A stretch of 34,813 nucleotides of DNA from Chryseobacterium polytrichastri (GCF_900142445.1 NZ_FRAV01000049.1:1-34813); one strand, 5' to 3'. Shown: positions 15,982 through 24,772, numbered from the stretch's first letter. Program-made: numbers and translations. Notes: generated from the sequence alone by a model not told the origin.

Positions 15982-16817
15982 TGGAAATAGTAAGAAATTA
16001 TATTCCGGGAAGCGAATGGTTATATCTGAAAATCTATACAGGTATAAAGACTTCGGATATTCTTTTAGAAGAAGCAATCCAACCATTGATAAAATACTTT
16101 TTAAATAATGATCTTATAAAAAAATGGTTTTTTATTCGGTATAATGATCCTAAACCGCATTTGAGAATTAGATTTGAATTATCTGATCTTACTTATTACA
16201 ATGAAATTCTTTCAAAGATTCAGAATACTTTCCGACCTTATACAGAATCTGGAGAAATTGCAAATTTTAGGATAGATTCCTATACTAGGGAATTGGAAAG
16301 ATATGGTACAGAAACAATGGAAGCTGCCGAGTGTCTTTTTTATGAAAACAGCGATTTTTTCCTAAAAGAATGCTTGCATTTAGACGATGAAGAAAAAATA
16401 ATCATTTCACTGTTTTATATTGATCAGATATTGGCTCTTTTAAATAGATCCACTCATGACAAGTTATTGTGGATAAAAGATTTTAATGATGGTTTCAAGA
16501 AAGAATTTAATGCAGACAAAAATCTAAATAGTCAGCTTGATAAAAAGTATAGACTTTTCAAACCGAAATATATTGAGTTTATTGAATCTGAGGAGTATGA
16601 TGATTTTAGAGGAAAAGTAGAAGCACATATTCTACAACTTAATCCTATTTTTGAAAATTTAGTTTTCAATACGGTTTCTTCAAAATATTTTTTCCAGAGT
16701 ATATTTCACATGAATATCAATAGAATGTTTGTGTCTAATCAGAGATTGTTTGAAATGATAATTTATGACTACTTGTTTCGTTATTATAAGACGATTTCTT
16801 TTAGTGAACAAAAATAA
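15981..16817 (+). CDS. LanB C-terminal (elimination-domain) protein, SpaB_C / thiopeptide-type
   Basis: A 278-residue protein of the thiopeptide-type bacteriocin biosynthesis domain family. The start region VRNYIPGSEWLYLKIYTG and the block WFFIRYNDPKPHLRIRF are typical, as is YTRELERYGTETMEAAE near residue 105. In full-length LanB this domain performs glutamate elimination to give dehydroalanine/dehydrobutyrine; here it is a stand-alone gene paired with the N-domain protein, as in pinensin-type clusters. Its ATG shares a base with the -1-frame stop of the preceding gene (TAATG), which implies translational coupling. It is the last gene of the operon; a hairpin follows at 16852. No LanC-like cyclase follows it. 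Confidence 0.88.
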   Translation: MEIVRNYIPGSEWLYLKIYTGIKTSDILLEEAIQPLIKYFLNNDLIKKWFFIRYNDPKPHLRIRFELSDLTYYNEILSKIQNTFRPYTESGEIANFRIDSYTRELERYGTETMEAAECLFYENSDFFLKECLHLDDEEKIIISLFYIDQILALLNRSTHDKLLWIKDFNDGFKKEFNADKNLNSQLDKKYRLFKPKYIEFIESEEYDDFRGKVEAHILQLNPIFENLVFNTVSSKYFFQSIFHMNINRMFVSNQRLFEMIIYDYLFRYYKTISFSEQK

Positions 16818-16851
16818 GTTACACTACAATCTTTCGGTATTTTTAAATTAC

Positions 16852-16887
16852 TTCAGATTTCAATTTAAAGATCTGAAATTATATTTT
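16852..16887 (+). terminator. Hairpin terminator after the LanB C-terminal gene
   Basis: TTCAGAT and ATCTGAA form a 7-bp stem with a 12-base loop, followed by AATTATATTTTT, 35 bases after the stop codon. AT-rich but well placed for an operon end. Confidence 0.5.
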
Positions 16888-17088
16888 TATAAAGTAGAGT
16901 TATAGTGAATATTTTGTCTTCAATCAAACGTTTGTTTTATTGATTTTATCAAAGTAAAGTAGGTTTAAAAATGTGTTTTTATTAATTTAATAAAGCTTTG
17001 TTAATAAGTATTTTAATGGGATTTGAACTCAAGTGAACTTAAAAAATCATAAAATTTTCATAAAGTTTGAAAAAAGAAGTAAAATGTT

Positions 17089-17214
17089 TTTGTAGTTATA
17101 AAATAAATTGTACTTTTACATCGCCTTGAATGAGGGAACAAGTCAAGGTAATAAATTTTTTTTCATCATTTGTGTTTTTAGAATCGTATCGCCTGATACG
17201 ATTCTTTTGTTTTT
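17089..17214 (+). ncRNA. Candidate small RNA with own promoter and terminator
   Basis: TTTG (17089-17092) and TACTTTTA (17111-17118), 18 bases apart, resemble a Bacteroidetes promoter with one mismatch in the -7 box. Transcription from about 17125 would pass a CCTTGA/TCAAGG hairpin followed by a T8 run and end at a perfect 11-bp stem (AGAATCGTATC, loop GCCT) followed by TTTGTTTTTT. The transcript would be about 85 bases. There is no ORF of note inside. I do not recognise an RNA family; the downstream hairpin faces the plus strand, where no protein gene lies close upstream. Confidence 0.35.
17180..17214 (+). terminator. Strong intrinsic terminator (11-bp stem, T-run)
   Basis: AGAATCGTATC, loop GCCT, GATACGATTCT, then TTTGTTTTTT. 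The T-run is on the plus strand only. It is 363 bases beyond the end of the LanB C-terminal gene and faces the convergent DUF3810 gene. Confidence 0.8.
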
Positions 17215-17217
17215 TAT

Positions 17218-18279
17218 CTACTTTTCGTAGTTTAATAATAGGTCGATAAAGTAGGAGTAGGTAATAGATCCTTCTTGCTGATTGCTCTTCAAAAATAAAT
17301 TATTGGTGAAGCCAAAAAAGTCATCCAGCCAACCTTGATGTTTTAGAATGAAACTCTTTTCATAGGATCTGTCTCTTTTCATTCCGGCAGAATAATTCTT
17401 AATAATAGATTTTACAAATTCAGGATCATTTTCAACAATAAATCGCAAAAGGCTTTTTAATGTAAAATATTCCGTGCTGTATCTCAATTCTAAATTTTTA
17501 GAATGAACTCCAATTAAATAACCTATAAAATTAGCCTCCTGTTCTCTTGCGAAACCTAACTGATGTGAACTTTCATGAGCAGACGTAAAAGGGATGAATG
17601 TAGAAGGTAATTCGGCATTGTATTGAGCTTCCGCAGTAAAAGGATTGTAGTATCCTAGGATACCTGTAAAACTCATTACATTCTTAAATAAGCTTGGTTT
17701 AAAAGAATTGATTTGTGGAGCTTTTTTATCAGAAATGTATCTTGGTAGTTGCTGTTGCTGGAAAAGGATTTCCTTTTGAATGGTTGGTAAATCTTTTACA
17801 ACGAAAATTCCATTTTTATCTTCCTGCACTAATGCTCTTGTTGTTTTACATTTTTCAAGATATTGTAAGGCTAGTGTTTTTGCTTTATCTAGATTAGGCT
17901 CTTGCTGGTGGGAAAGTTTCTTAATAATTGGAATCTGAAAGTACAACATGCCCCAAAATATCTGATACGTAAAATAAAAGATATTAATAATGATTATAAG
18001 TTTTAAAAGAGAACTGCTTCTGCTTTTCTTTTTGAAAGATGTAATAACGAAATATAAAAGGAAAGCGCCCAATAGAATATAAAGCAGATCTCCAGATGAG
18101 AAAGGGATCCATGAGAATAAGAGTTGATGTAGACTTTTCTGAAACTCAAAAAAACGTTCGAAAAACGAGATCATCATTTTGGATCTCGAAAAAACATAGA
18201 ACAAAAGAATTTGGACAACTAAAATAGTTGCCCAAAATTTCTTTTTCTTATAGATTTTTATAGTGTTTTTAGTGACCAC
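17218..18279 (-). CDS. DUF3810 membrane protein with HExxH motif
   Basis: A 353-residue protein with three N-terminal membrane helices (about 16-32, 62-82 and 92-115) and a soluble domain holding HESSH (235-239) followed by REQEANF nine residues later, a gluzincin-like zinc site (HExxH plus downstream Glu248). This is the DUF3810 family, common in Bacteroidetes and predicted to be a membrane-bound metallopeptidase of unknown substrate. Its start overlaps the end of the upstream MFS gene by 11 bases, so the two are translated from one message. The family call is firm; function is inferred from the motif only. Confidence 0.88.
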   Translation of the reverse strand: MVTKNTIKIYKKKKFWATILVVQILLFYVFSRSKMMISFFERFFEFQKSLHQLLFSWIPFSSGDLLYILLGAFLLYFVITSFKKKSRSSSLLKLIIIINIFYFTYQIFWGMLYFQIPIIKKLSHQQEPNLDKAKTLALQYLEKCKTTRALVQEDKNGIFVVKDLPTIQKEILFQQQQLPRYISDKKAPQINSFKPSLFKNVMSFTGILGYYNPFTAEAQYNAELPSTFIPFTSAHESSHQLGFAREQEANFIGYLIGVHSKNLELRYSTEYFTLKSLLRFIVENDPEFVKSIIKNYSAGMKRDRSYEKSFILKHQGWLDDFFGFTNNLFLKSNQQEGSITYSYFIDLLLNYEK

Positions 18280-19714
18280 TACCTTTTGATATTTTATCTA
18301 AATCAATTCCCTGAGCTTTCAAAATTCCACTTACGCGGATCGCGTAAAATGCCAAATAAGCAAAGCAAATAACTCCTACGATATAACTTGCATGAATATT
18401 TGTTAAGTCAGCTACATATCCTTGGATAAGACTTACAACTCCACCTCCCATGATCATCATGATCAGTAGACCTGAACCTTGGTTCGTGTGCTTTCCTAGC
18501 CCATTGATCGCAAGAGCGAAGATGCATGGCCAAAGGGTAGAGCAGAACAATCCAACACTGGTAAATGCATATACAGAAACCATTCCTGTAGTAGCCATAC
18601 CAATTAGTAAGGCAGTGATTCCTGCACATGAGAAAATAAGTAGCATTCTTGCAGGATTTCCTTTGCTCAGTATATCACAAATAATCATTGCGATAATAAT
18701 AAGTCCATACACATAAAATGGAGCTAGATCGTGATGGGCTATGGCATTCACCAATAAGAATAATCCAAATGCAAGATACGGTGCTAAAAATCGTAAGATC
18801 TTTTTGAATCCTGCGCTAAAATCAAATGCATCTACTGCACCAGTCCAACGCCCAATCATCATGGATGCCCAATATAACGAAATATATGGGGCTACATCTT
18901 TTGTTTCAAAACCTAAGTCCTTTTCCATATAGGCAGGTAGGTTACTTGCAGTAGATACTTCTACACCTACATAAACAAATATGGCAATCATTCCTAGAAT
19001 TAACTGAGGGTATTGTAATGCTGATTTTCTGTGCTCTCCAGGAGCAGAGTCGTCGGTGTCTTCAATATTGGTAGGGGTAATTGCGGGAAGCGAAGAAAAC
19101 TTTAGTAAAAAAGCAACCACTGCAAATGCAGCTCCCAATATAAGGTAAGGAACCTTAACGCTTTCTATACTTGCTTCTGTATTGGCAGCACTTGCTGAAC
19201 CGAAAATAGCAAAAGAAACAATAAGCGGACCTATTGTAGTTCCGAGGTTATTGACTCCTCCTGCCATTGTTAGTCGTTGAGAACCTGTTTCAGATGGGCC
19301 CACTTCAATAGCTAACGGATTGGCTACAATTTGTTGTAAGGAAAACCCTAGACCTACAATGAATAATCCGGAGATCATTAATGGGAACGATCCCATGTTG
19401 GCAGCTGGATAAAATAACAGGGTTCCTGCTGCGGAGATCAAAAGACCTACTATTAAACCGTTTTTATACCCGATTTTATTAATTAAATCTTGTTTCAGTC
19501 CTTTTGAAACAGCCATATAAATTAAAGAACCTACAGTATATGCTACGTAGAAACAAATCTGGACGAGCATACTTTCGGTTTGGGTTAAATTGAAGGCTTT
19601 TTTAAATACAGGGATCAGGATGTCATTACTTGCAGCGACAAAGCCCCAGAAAAAAAATACAATGACTAACGGAAGGAATTGCCCCCAATTAGTTTGTTTA
19701 GAATAATTCGACAT
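18269..19714 (-). CDS. FucP-like sugar MFS transporter
   Basis: A 481-residue, twelve-helix major facilitator. It opens with FLPLVIVFFFWGFVAASND, the typical start of the FHS (fucose/glucose-galactose:H+ symporter) group, and has the SLQQIVANPLAIEVGP motif near residue 125, where FucP/GluP proteins carry the conserved QxxxNP. The substrate is probably a hexose or related sugar, taken up with protons or sodium. It overlaps the DUF3810 gene by 11 bases. A TATATTTG box (minus strand, 19738-19745) lies about 24 bases before the start and could be its promoter -7 element. The exact sugar cannot be told. Confidence 0.88.
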   Translation of the reverse strand: MSNYSKQTNWGQFLPLVIVFFFWGFVAASNDILIPVFKKAFNLTQTESMLVQICFYVAYTVGSLIYMAVSKGLKQDLINKIGYKNGLIVGLLISAAGTLLFYPAANMGSFPLMISGLFIVGLGFSLQQIVANPLAIEVGPSETGSQRLTMAGGVNNLGTTIGPLIVSFAIFGSASAANTEASIESVKVPYLILGAAFAVVAFLLKFSSLPAITPTNIEDTDDSAPGEHRKSALQYPQLILGMIAIFVYVGVEVSTASNLPAYMEKDLGFETKDVAPYISLYWASMMIGRWTGAVDAFDFSAGFKKILRFLAPYLAFGLFLLVNAIAHHDLAPFYVYGLIIIAMIICDILSKGNPARMLLIFSCAGITALLIGMATTGMVSVYAFTSVGLFCSTLWPCIFALAINGLGKHTNQGSGLLIMMIMGGGVVSLIQGYVADLTNIHASYIVGVICFAYLAFYAIRVSGILKAQGIDLDKISKGSGH

Positions 19715-19737
19715 GTTTGTTAAAAATTTCTTAATAA

Positions 19738-19745
19738 CAAATATA
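19738..19745 (-). promoter_or_regulatory. Possible -7 promoter box of the MFS gene
   Basis: TATATTTG on the minus strand matches the Bacteroidetes -7 consensus TAnnTTTG and stands about 24 bases before the ATG. No good TTTG partner was found at the right distance, so support is partial. Confidence 0.35.
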
Positions 19746-19755
19746 ATTATTTCTT

Positions 19756-20484
19756 TTAAATAGAGCGTTCTAGCAAGGTTTTTTTTATTTCCTCAAAAGC
19801 TTCTGTTTTCAGGCCTTTCGGGGAAGTTGAGGGTTCTAAAATTCCGTTAAAATAAACTTTTACTTTACCGGGATGCCCTTTTGTATTGTCAAATGGAAAA
19901 ATTTCCTTTAATCCTATAAAAGTATAGATAGCTATAGGAGATTGATGCTTTGAAGATAAAGTAAAGGCCCCATCTTTAAATTCATCCAGAATAATTGAAG
20001 TATCATCGGGAACACCGCCTTCAGGAAAAATAACAATGCTGTTGCCTTCTTCCATTTTCTCGGCACATCTTCGGTAAACATCTGCGCGGCTTCTTGCACT
20101 GCTTCGGTCTACCATTACACATATCCTTTTATAGATGGTTCCGAAAATTGGGATTTTTACCAATTCTTTTTTTCCGACAAAACATACCGGATGTTTGGAA
20201 CATAAAATGCACATCAGCATAATATCCATAATAGAAGTATGGTTGGATATGAAAATGTGTGGTCTGTTTTTATCTGCTTTTTGGTTAGAAAGATTAATGA
20301 TCTCGTATCTTAATCCCATTCCGTAGAACATGGCATAGCTCCACATCCTTATAAATTTATAGGCGTATTTATAATGTCTTTTATTAAAAGATAATATATA
20401 GACAGGGATTCCGAAAAATATTGTTAGAACGAAGGCTAAAATCAACAGCCAGAATCTCCAGAGATAATTTAAAATCTTTATCAC
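19756..20484 (-). CDS. 1-acyl-sn-glycerol-3-phosphate acyltransferase (PlsC family)
   Basis: A 242-residue membrane acyltransferase that adds the second acyl chain to lysophosphatidate in phospholipid synthesis. Motif I is NHTSIMD (81-87, the NHx4D signature) and motif III is FPEGG (153-157); a KKELVKIPIFG block between them is motif II. One or two N-terminal membrane helices (about 10-32) anchor it. It starts 3 bases after the GtrA stop, so the two are one operon. Which lysophospholipid or lipid-A-like acceptor it prefers is not visible. Confidence 0.9.
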   Translation of the reverse strand: MIKILNYLWRFWLLILAFVLTIFFGIPVYILSFNKRHYKYAYKFIRMWSYAMFYGMGLRYEIINLSNQKADKNRPHIFISNHTSIMDIMLMCILCSKHPVCFVGKKELVKIPIFGTIYKRICVMVDRSSARSRADVYRRCAEKMEEGNSIVIFPEGGVPDDTSIILDEFKDGAFTLSSKHQSPIAIYTFIGLKEIFPFDNTKGHPGKVKVYFNGILEPSTSPKGLKTEAFEEIKKTLLERSI

Positions 20485-20487
20485 AAA

Positions 20488-20946
20488 TTAACCGTTAAAA
20501 ATTACTTTCTTCTTGATAGAATAATTAAGAATGGAAACCAATAATATTGCAGCAATCTTACTGGTTATTTCAGGGCTTAAGGTATAAAAAATTAAATTGA
20601 TATTGTCTTTAAATATAAAGCTGTAAAAAATCTGAAAGAAACTAAGACTTAATAATGTTGAAATAAAAGAAACAACCATGAAATAAGCAAATTCTTTTCT
20701 TTTGGAATGTTTTCCTCTTTCAAATACAAACCAGATGCTCAGGAAGTAATTGGTAATGATCCCACAGCTTGTGGAGAAAATATTACTTAGCGGATAGTGT
20801 ATTCCGTGGAAATTGGTTTCATGGGATAAAAACTGAGGCAGATACGTACTGAAGGCTTTAAAACTTCCAATCTCTATAATAGCACTGAGTCCTCCCGCAA
20901 TAATGAAGAACAAAATTTGTTTTTGGCGTAGTATAATCTCTCTCAT
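20488..20946 (-). CDS. GtrA family membrane protein
   Basis: A 152-residue, four-helix protein. The first helix (IIAGGLSAIIEIGSFKAF) and the STSCGIITNYFLSIWFVF segment, which ends in the family's N-Y-x-x-S-x-W-x-F motif, identify the GtrA family, small membrane proteins that help flip or transfer polyprenyl-linked sugars during surface glycan modification. It is translated with the downstream acyltransferase (3-base gap). A minus-strand TAAATTTG box at 20964-20971 could be its promoter -7 element, 18 bases before the start. Confidence 0.85.
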   Translation of the reverse strand: MREIILRQKQILFFIIAGGLSAIIEIGSFKAFSTYLPQFLSHETNFHGIHYPLSNIFSTSCGIITNYFLSIWFVFERGKHSKRKEFAYFMVVSFISTLLSLSFFQIFYSFIFKDNINLIFYTLSPEITSKIAAILLVSILNYSIKKKVIFNG

Positions 20947-21176
20947 CCTGATTTTATGATATGCAAATTTATAACTATATGTTAAACACTAAAAAAAGAT
21001 GTTAAATATTTTTTTTACATGAAAAATATTTCTAATTTTAATTTTCAGAATGATGCAAAGTAAACCTGATAATAAATTCATTTTCAACCGATTATGTTGA
21101 TGGTTTTTTCTATCTTGTAAAGCGTGATTGAAGCGTATTCCCAACAATCTATTTACCAATTAATAACAATATTTGT

Positions 21177-21440
21177 ATGAAACATCAAAACAAATACAGG
21201 AAATTCCAGCTTCAACAGAATAATATTGAAGCTTTGGAGAAAGAGAATTCTCGTTTCAAACGGGTGTATTCTGAATATGAAAATATGTCAAACGAACTTT
21301 GGAATCTTGAGAATTCTAATGACGAACCCGTTCCGGATGATTTTATTAACGCAATGATTCTTCAGACTTCATATTTAGAAGATGAAATTGAAGATTGGTT
21401 AATACAATTCAATGATAAAAAAGCTGATATAAAACATTAA
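21177..21440 (+). CDS. Small acidic, probably helical protein of unknown function
   Basis: An 87-residue protein without signal or membrane segment. It has a basic N-terminus (KHQNKYRKFQ) followed by an acidic heptad-like stretch (residues 15-50, rich in Glu, Asn and Leu) that may form a coiled coil, and a C-terminal helix with EDEIEDWL. I do not recognise a characterised family; such proteins are conserved in Flavobacteria next to core genes. It stands alone, 230 bases from the divergent GtrA gene and 84 bases before the kinase gene, with which it may share a transcript. Confidence 0.65.
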   Translation: MKHQNKYRKFQLQQNNIEALEKENSRFKRVYSEYENMSNELWNLENSNDEPVPDDFINAMILQTSYLEDEIEDWLIQFNDKKADIKH

Positions 21441-21524
21441 TCATTTAAGGTACCTTGTAGGTTGTTTGTAAAGGCTATTTAAAGATAAATTCATAATTTA
21501 GCATCCTTAAACTAAAATGAAAAT

Positions 21525-22376
21525 ATGGTTGCTATTGTTGATAGTGGTTCTACTAAATCGGACTGGGTAATACTTGATGATTTCAAAAAGGTTTTTCTAA
21601 AAACGGAAACCATTGGCTTCAACCCCAATTTTATCAACATAGAACTTATTGTTCCTGAGATAGAAAAGAATAATAATTTAACATCTGTTAAGAACTCCAT
21701 TACCAAGGTATTTTTCTATGGTTCGGGTTGCGGTGTAGAAAAAAACCGTCAAACGATAAAAGAAGAGATCAGTAAGGTTTTCACCAATGCAACGGTTATT
21801 GTTAAGGAAGATCTTATGGCTGCTGCTTACGCTGCTTATAGCGGAAAGCCTGCAATCGTTTGTATTATGGGTACAGGTTCTAATTCTTGTTATTTTGATG
21901 GAGAAAATTTAACCATCAAACTTCCTTCTCTTGGTTTCTTAATGGGAGATGAGGGAAGCGGAAGTGCCATTGGAAAACAATTGGTGCGTAGATTTTTTAT
22001 GCAGAAACTTCCTCAGGATCTTCATGATGAATTCGATGAGGTTTATCATTTAACGATTGATGATGCATTGAAAAATATGTATCATATCACAAGGCCTAAT
22101 GCGTATTTAGCGGCTTTCAACAAATTTGTGATCGAAAGAAAAGATCATCCGTATCTTAGAGAGATGGTTTTAGAAGAAATGAGAAGTTTCTTCGATTATC
22201 AGGTTCTTCCTTATGAAGAGTCTAAACATGCCGAGATTAATTTTATCGGTTCCATTGCTTATTATTACGAAAATATTCTACGTTCTGCCGCTGCAGAGCT
22301 TAATTTAAATGTGGGACATATTGTACAAAAGCCTATCGAAAGCTTAGTAGATTACCACATTAAATATATACTTTAA
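21525..22376 (+). CDS. BadF/BadG/BcrA/BcrD-type ATPase, N-acetylglucosamine kinase-like
   Basis: A 283-residue ASKHA-fold phosphotransferase. The first phosphate loop is VDSGSTKSDWVI at the N-terminus, the second GTGSNSCYFDG around residue 117, and a GFLMGDEGSGSAIG block near 140 is typical of the N-acetylglucosamine kinase branch. It likely phosphorylates an amino sugar salvaged from cell wall or host glycans, but the substrate is inferred from family only. It is 16 bases upstream of maeB and may be co-transcribed with it. Confidence 0.85.
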   Translation: MVAIVDSGSTKSDWVILDDFKKVFLKTETIGFNPNFINIELIVPEIEKNNNLTSVKNSITKVFFYGSGCGVEKNRQTIKEEISKVFTNATVIVKEDLMAAAYAAYSGKPAIVCIMGTGSNSCYFDGENLTIKLPSLGFLMGDEGSGSAIGKQLVRRFFMQKLPQDLHDEFDEVYHLTIDDALKNMYHITRPNAYLAAFNKFVIERKDHPYLREMVLEEMRSFFDYQVLPYEESKHAEINFIGSIAYYYENILRSAAAELNLNVGHIVQKPIESLVDYHIKYIL

Positions 22377-22392
22377 TCAAAAATAAAATTCT

Positions 22393-24687
22393 ATGTCAAA
22401 TAAAACCCACCGCGACGAAAAGAACTTCAATCAGGCCGCGTTAGATTATCATAAAGCTGAACCTAAAGGAAAAATTGAAGTCATTCCTTCAAAACCGCAT
22501 TCTTCACAAAGAGATTTGTCTTTGGCATATTCTCCGGGAGTAGCTGTTCCTTGTATGGAAATCTATGAAAAGCCTGAAACGGTATATGATTATACAGGAA
22601 AAGGAAATCTGGTTGCTGTAATTTCTAATGGAACGGCAGTTCTTGGATTGGGTGATATTGGAGCAGAAGCTTCGAAACCGGTAATGGAAGGGAAAGGTCT
22701 TTTATTTAAGATCTTTGCAGATATCAATGTTTTTGATATTGAAATTGATGAAAAGGATCCGGATAAATTTATTCAGATTGTAAAAGGAATTGCTCCTACT
22801 TTTGGAGGGATTAACCTTGAAGATATTAAAGCTCCGGAAGCATTTTATATCGAGCAGAAGCTAAAAGAAGAATTGGATATTCCTTTGATGCATGATGACC
22901 AACACGGAACAGCAATTATTTCTGCTGCCGCATTGATCAATTCATTGCAGATTGCCAATAAAAAGATTGAGGAAGTAAGAATGGTCGTAAATGGAGCAGG
23001 AGCTGCAGCTATTGCTTGTACCAATTTATATATTTCTTTAGGATTAAAGAGAGAGAATGTTTTAATGTGCGATAGCAAAGGAGTTATCAATCATAAAAGA
23101 GAAAACCTTACTCCTGAAAAGCTAGATTTTATTGCGAATACAGATATTGAAACATTAGAAGATGCTGTAAAAGGATCTGATGTGTTCATCGGATTGTCTA
23201 AAGGAAACGTAATGACACCTGAAATGCTAAGCAGCATGACCGAAAATCCTATCGTTTTTGCTTTGGCAAATCCAGATCCTGAGATTGCTTACGACTTAGC
23301 TCTTGAAACTCGTAAAGATGTTATCATGGCAACAGGAAGAAGTGATTATCCTAACCAGGTTAACAATGTATTGGGATTCCCTTATATTTTCCGTGGAGCA
23401 TTGGATGTTCAGGCAAAAGGAATTAATGAAGAAATGAAGTTGGCAGCCGTTCATGCTATTGCAGATTTGGCCAAAGAACCAGTTCCTGAAGCAGTAATTT
23501 TAGCATATAATGTTCAGAATTTACAGTTTGGTAGAGAATACTTCATTCCAAAACCTTTTGATAATAGATTGATCACTAAAGTTTCAAGTGCTGTTGCAAA
23601 AGCGGCGATTGATAGTGGTATTGCCAGAAAAACAATTGCAGATTTCGACGAATATGAAAATCAGCTTCTTGACAGAATGGGAAGAGATGAGAAGTTGATC
23701 AGAATGATGCAGAGCCGTGCAAGATCAAATCCTAAAAGAGTTACTTTAGGAAATGCTGAAGAATATAATGTATTGAAAGCTGCTCAGATTCTTTATGAAG
23801 AAGGAATTGCTTTTCCTAGTCTTTTAGGAAATAAGAAATATATTCAAGAGCAAATGGAGCGTTTTGGAATTCAGATGGACGTTCCGATTATCGACCCAAG
23901 TGATGATGATCAAAAAGAAAACAGAAAAAAATACAGAGAAACACTTTGGAAACTTCGTCAGAGAAAAGGAATGAACGAGTACAAAGCGAAGAGATACGTT
24001 CGTCAGAGAGATTATTTTGGACCATTAATGTTGAAACATGGAGATACCGATGCCTTAATTGTTGGTTTTTCTAAAAACTATACTTCGGTATTACGCCCTG
24101 TTTTAGAGGTAATCGAAAAAGACAAAGGAGTAGATAAAATTGCAGCAATGATGATGATCTTATCTGAAAAGAAGCCAATTTTCTTTGCTGATACTTCTAT
24201 TAATCAAAATCCAACGTCTGAAGATTTAGTTAATATTGCTAAAATGGCTGAAATGACAGTGAAGTCTTTCGCTATTGAACCAAGAATTGCAATGTTAGGA
24301 TTCGAGAACTTTGCGGCAATAGCAGACACTTCTAAAAAAGTGGCTAAAGCAGTAAGCATTCTTCACGAAAAATATCCTAAGATGGTTGTTGATGGTGAAA
24401 TTCAACCGGATTTTGCGATGAACGCAGATCATTTAAGTGATTATCCTTTCTCTAAATTAGGAACAACGCCGGCAAATACATTCATATTCCCGAACCTTGA
24501 AAGTGCTAATTTATCATACAAGATCATTAGAGGTATGAAAGTTGCTCAGGTTATAGGACCAATCTTGATGGGATTAAAACAGCCTGTTCACGTTTTACAA
24601 ATGCGTTCTAGTGTAGACGAAATTGTAAACTTAGCAACCGTTGCTGTTCTTGATGCTCAGAGAAGAGAGAGAAAAGACCAAAAATAA
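22393..24687 (+). CDS. maeB: NADP-dependent malic enzyme with C-terminal PTA-like domain
   Basis: A 764-residue enzyme that converts malate to pyruvate and CO2 with NADP reduction, supplying NADPH and pyruvate. Residues about 1-430 are the malic enzyme: SLAYSPGVAVPC, NGTAVLGLGDIGAEASKPVMEGK region, and HDDQHGTA (metal site Asp/Glu) followed by a Rossmann motif VVNGAGAAAIA. Residues 440-764 resemble phosphate acetyltransferase, which in MaeB-type enzymes is regulatory (acetyl-CoA sensing) rather than catalytic. Length matches Escherichia coli MaeB (759). A 15-bp palindrome just after the stop may act as a terminator. Confidence 0.95.
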   Translation: MSNKTHRDEKNFNQAALDYHKAEPKGKIEVIPSKPHSSQRDLSLAYSPGVAVPCMEIYEKPETVYDYTGKGNLVAVISNGTAVLGLGDIGAEASKPVMEGKGLLFKIFADINVFDIEIDEKDPDKFIQIVKGIAPTFGGINLEDIKAPEAFYIEQKLKEELDIPLMHDDQHGTAIISAAALINSLQIANKKIEEVRMVVNGAGAAAIACTNLYISLGLKRENVLMCDSKGVINHKRENLTPEKLDFIANTDIETLEDAVKGSDVFIGLSKGNVMTPEMLSSMTENPIVFALANPDPEIAYDLALETRKDVIMATGRSDYPNQVNNVLGFPYIFRGALDVQAKGINEEMKLAAVHAIADLAKEPVPEAVILAYNVQNLQFGREYFIPKPFDNRLITKVSSAVAKAAIDSGIARKTIADFDEYENQLLDRMGRDEKLIRMMQSRARSNPKRVTLGNAEEYNVLKAAQILYEEGIAFPSLLGNKKYIQEQMERFGIQMDVPIIDPSDDDQKENRKKYRETLWKLRQRKGMNEYKAKRYVRQRDYFGPLMLKHGDTDALIVGFSKNYTSVLRPVLEVIEKDKGVDKIAAMMMILSEKKPIFFADTSINQNPTSEDLVNIAKMAEMTVKSFAIEPRIAMLGFENFAAIADTSKKVAKAVSILHEKYPKMVVDGEIQPDFAMNADHLSDYPFSKLGTTPANTFIFPNLESANLSYKIIRGMKVAQVIGPILMGLKQPVHVLQMRSSVDEIVNLATVAVLDAQRRERKDQK

Positions 24688-24700
24688 ATAGAACATCACT

Positions 24701-24733
24701 AAACCTCATAGGTTTCTAAAACCTATGAGGTTT
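24701..24733. repeat. Nested palindromic repeat, copy 1
   Basis: AAACCTCATAGGTTT, loop CTA, AAACCTATGAGGTTT: a perfect 15-bp stem. Each arm is itself an inverted repeat (AAACCT/AGGTTT around a 3-base centre). The same arms recur at 34627-34659 and a covarying version at 34424-34456. It lies 13 bases after the maeB stop and can serve as terminator. Confidence 0.85.
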
Positions 24734-24772
24734 AAACAAAAAAAAATAAACACAAACACACAAATTTTGAAA

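Larger units (their letters stand above)
16818..17217. other. Intergenic region after the lanthipeptide-like operon
   Basis: Four hundred AT-rich bases without a convincing ORF. They hold the operon's hairpin (16852-16877), a promoter-like pair of boxes (17089-17118), and two further hairpins (17124-17148 and 17180-17205), the last with a T-run. The latter three may define a short RNA. This is also the border between the accessory island and the core genes. Confidence 0.6.

Noticed and set aside
15908..16108. Open frame of 66 codons overlapping the LanB C-terminal gene (starts MKNFYIMTMM)
   Set aside because: It is a different frame of the tail/LanB C-terminal region; both other frames there carry family-like sequence, and this one has none.
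17015..17030. GGGATTTGAACTC, resembling a tRNA T-arm on the minus strand
   Set aside because: The flanks do not form a T-stem, acceptor or anticodon arm; it is a chance match.
24725..24772. Upstream ATG as the start of the HAD hydrolase
   Set aside because: It lies inside the palindromic repeat and adds only a low-complexity Lys/Asn tail; the ATG at 24773 gives the normal family N-terminus.
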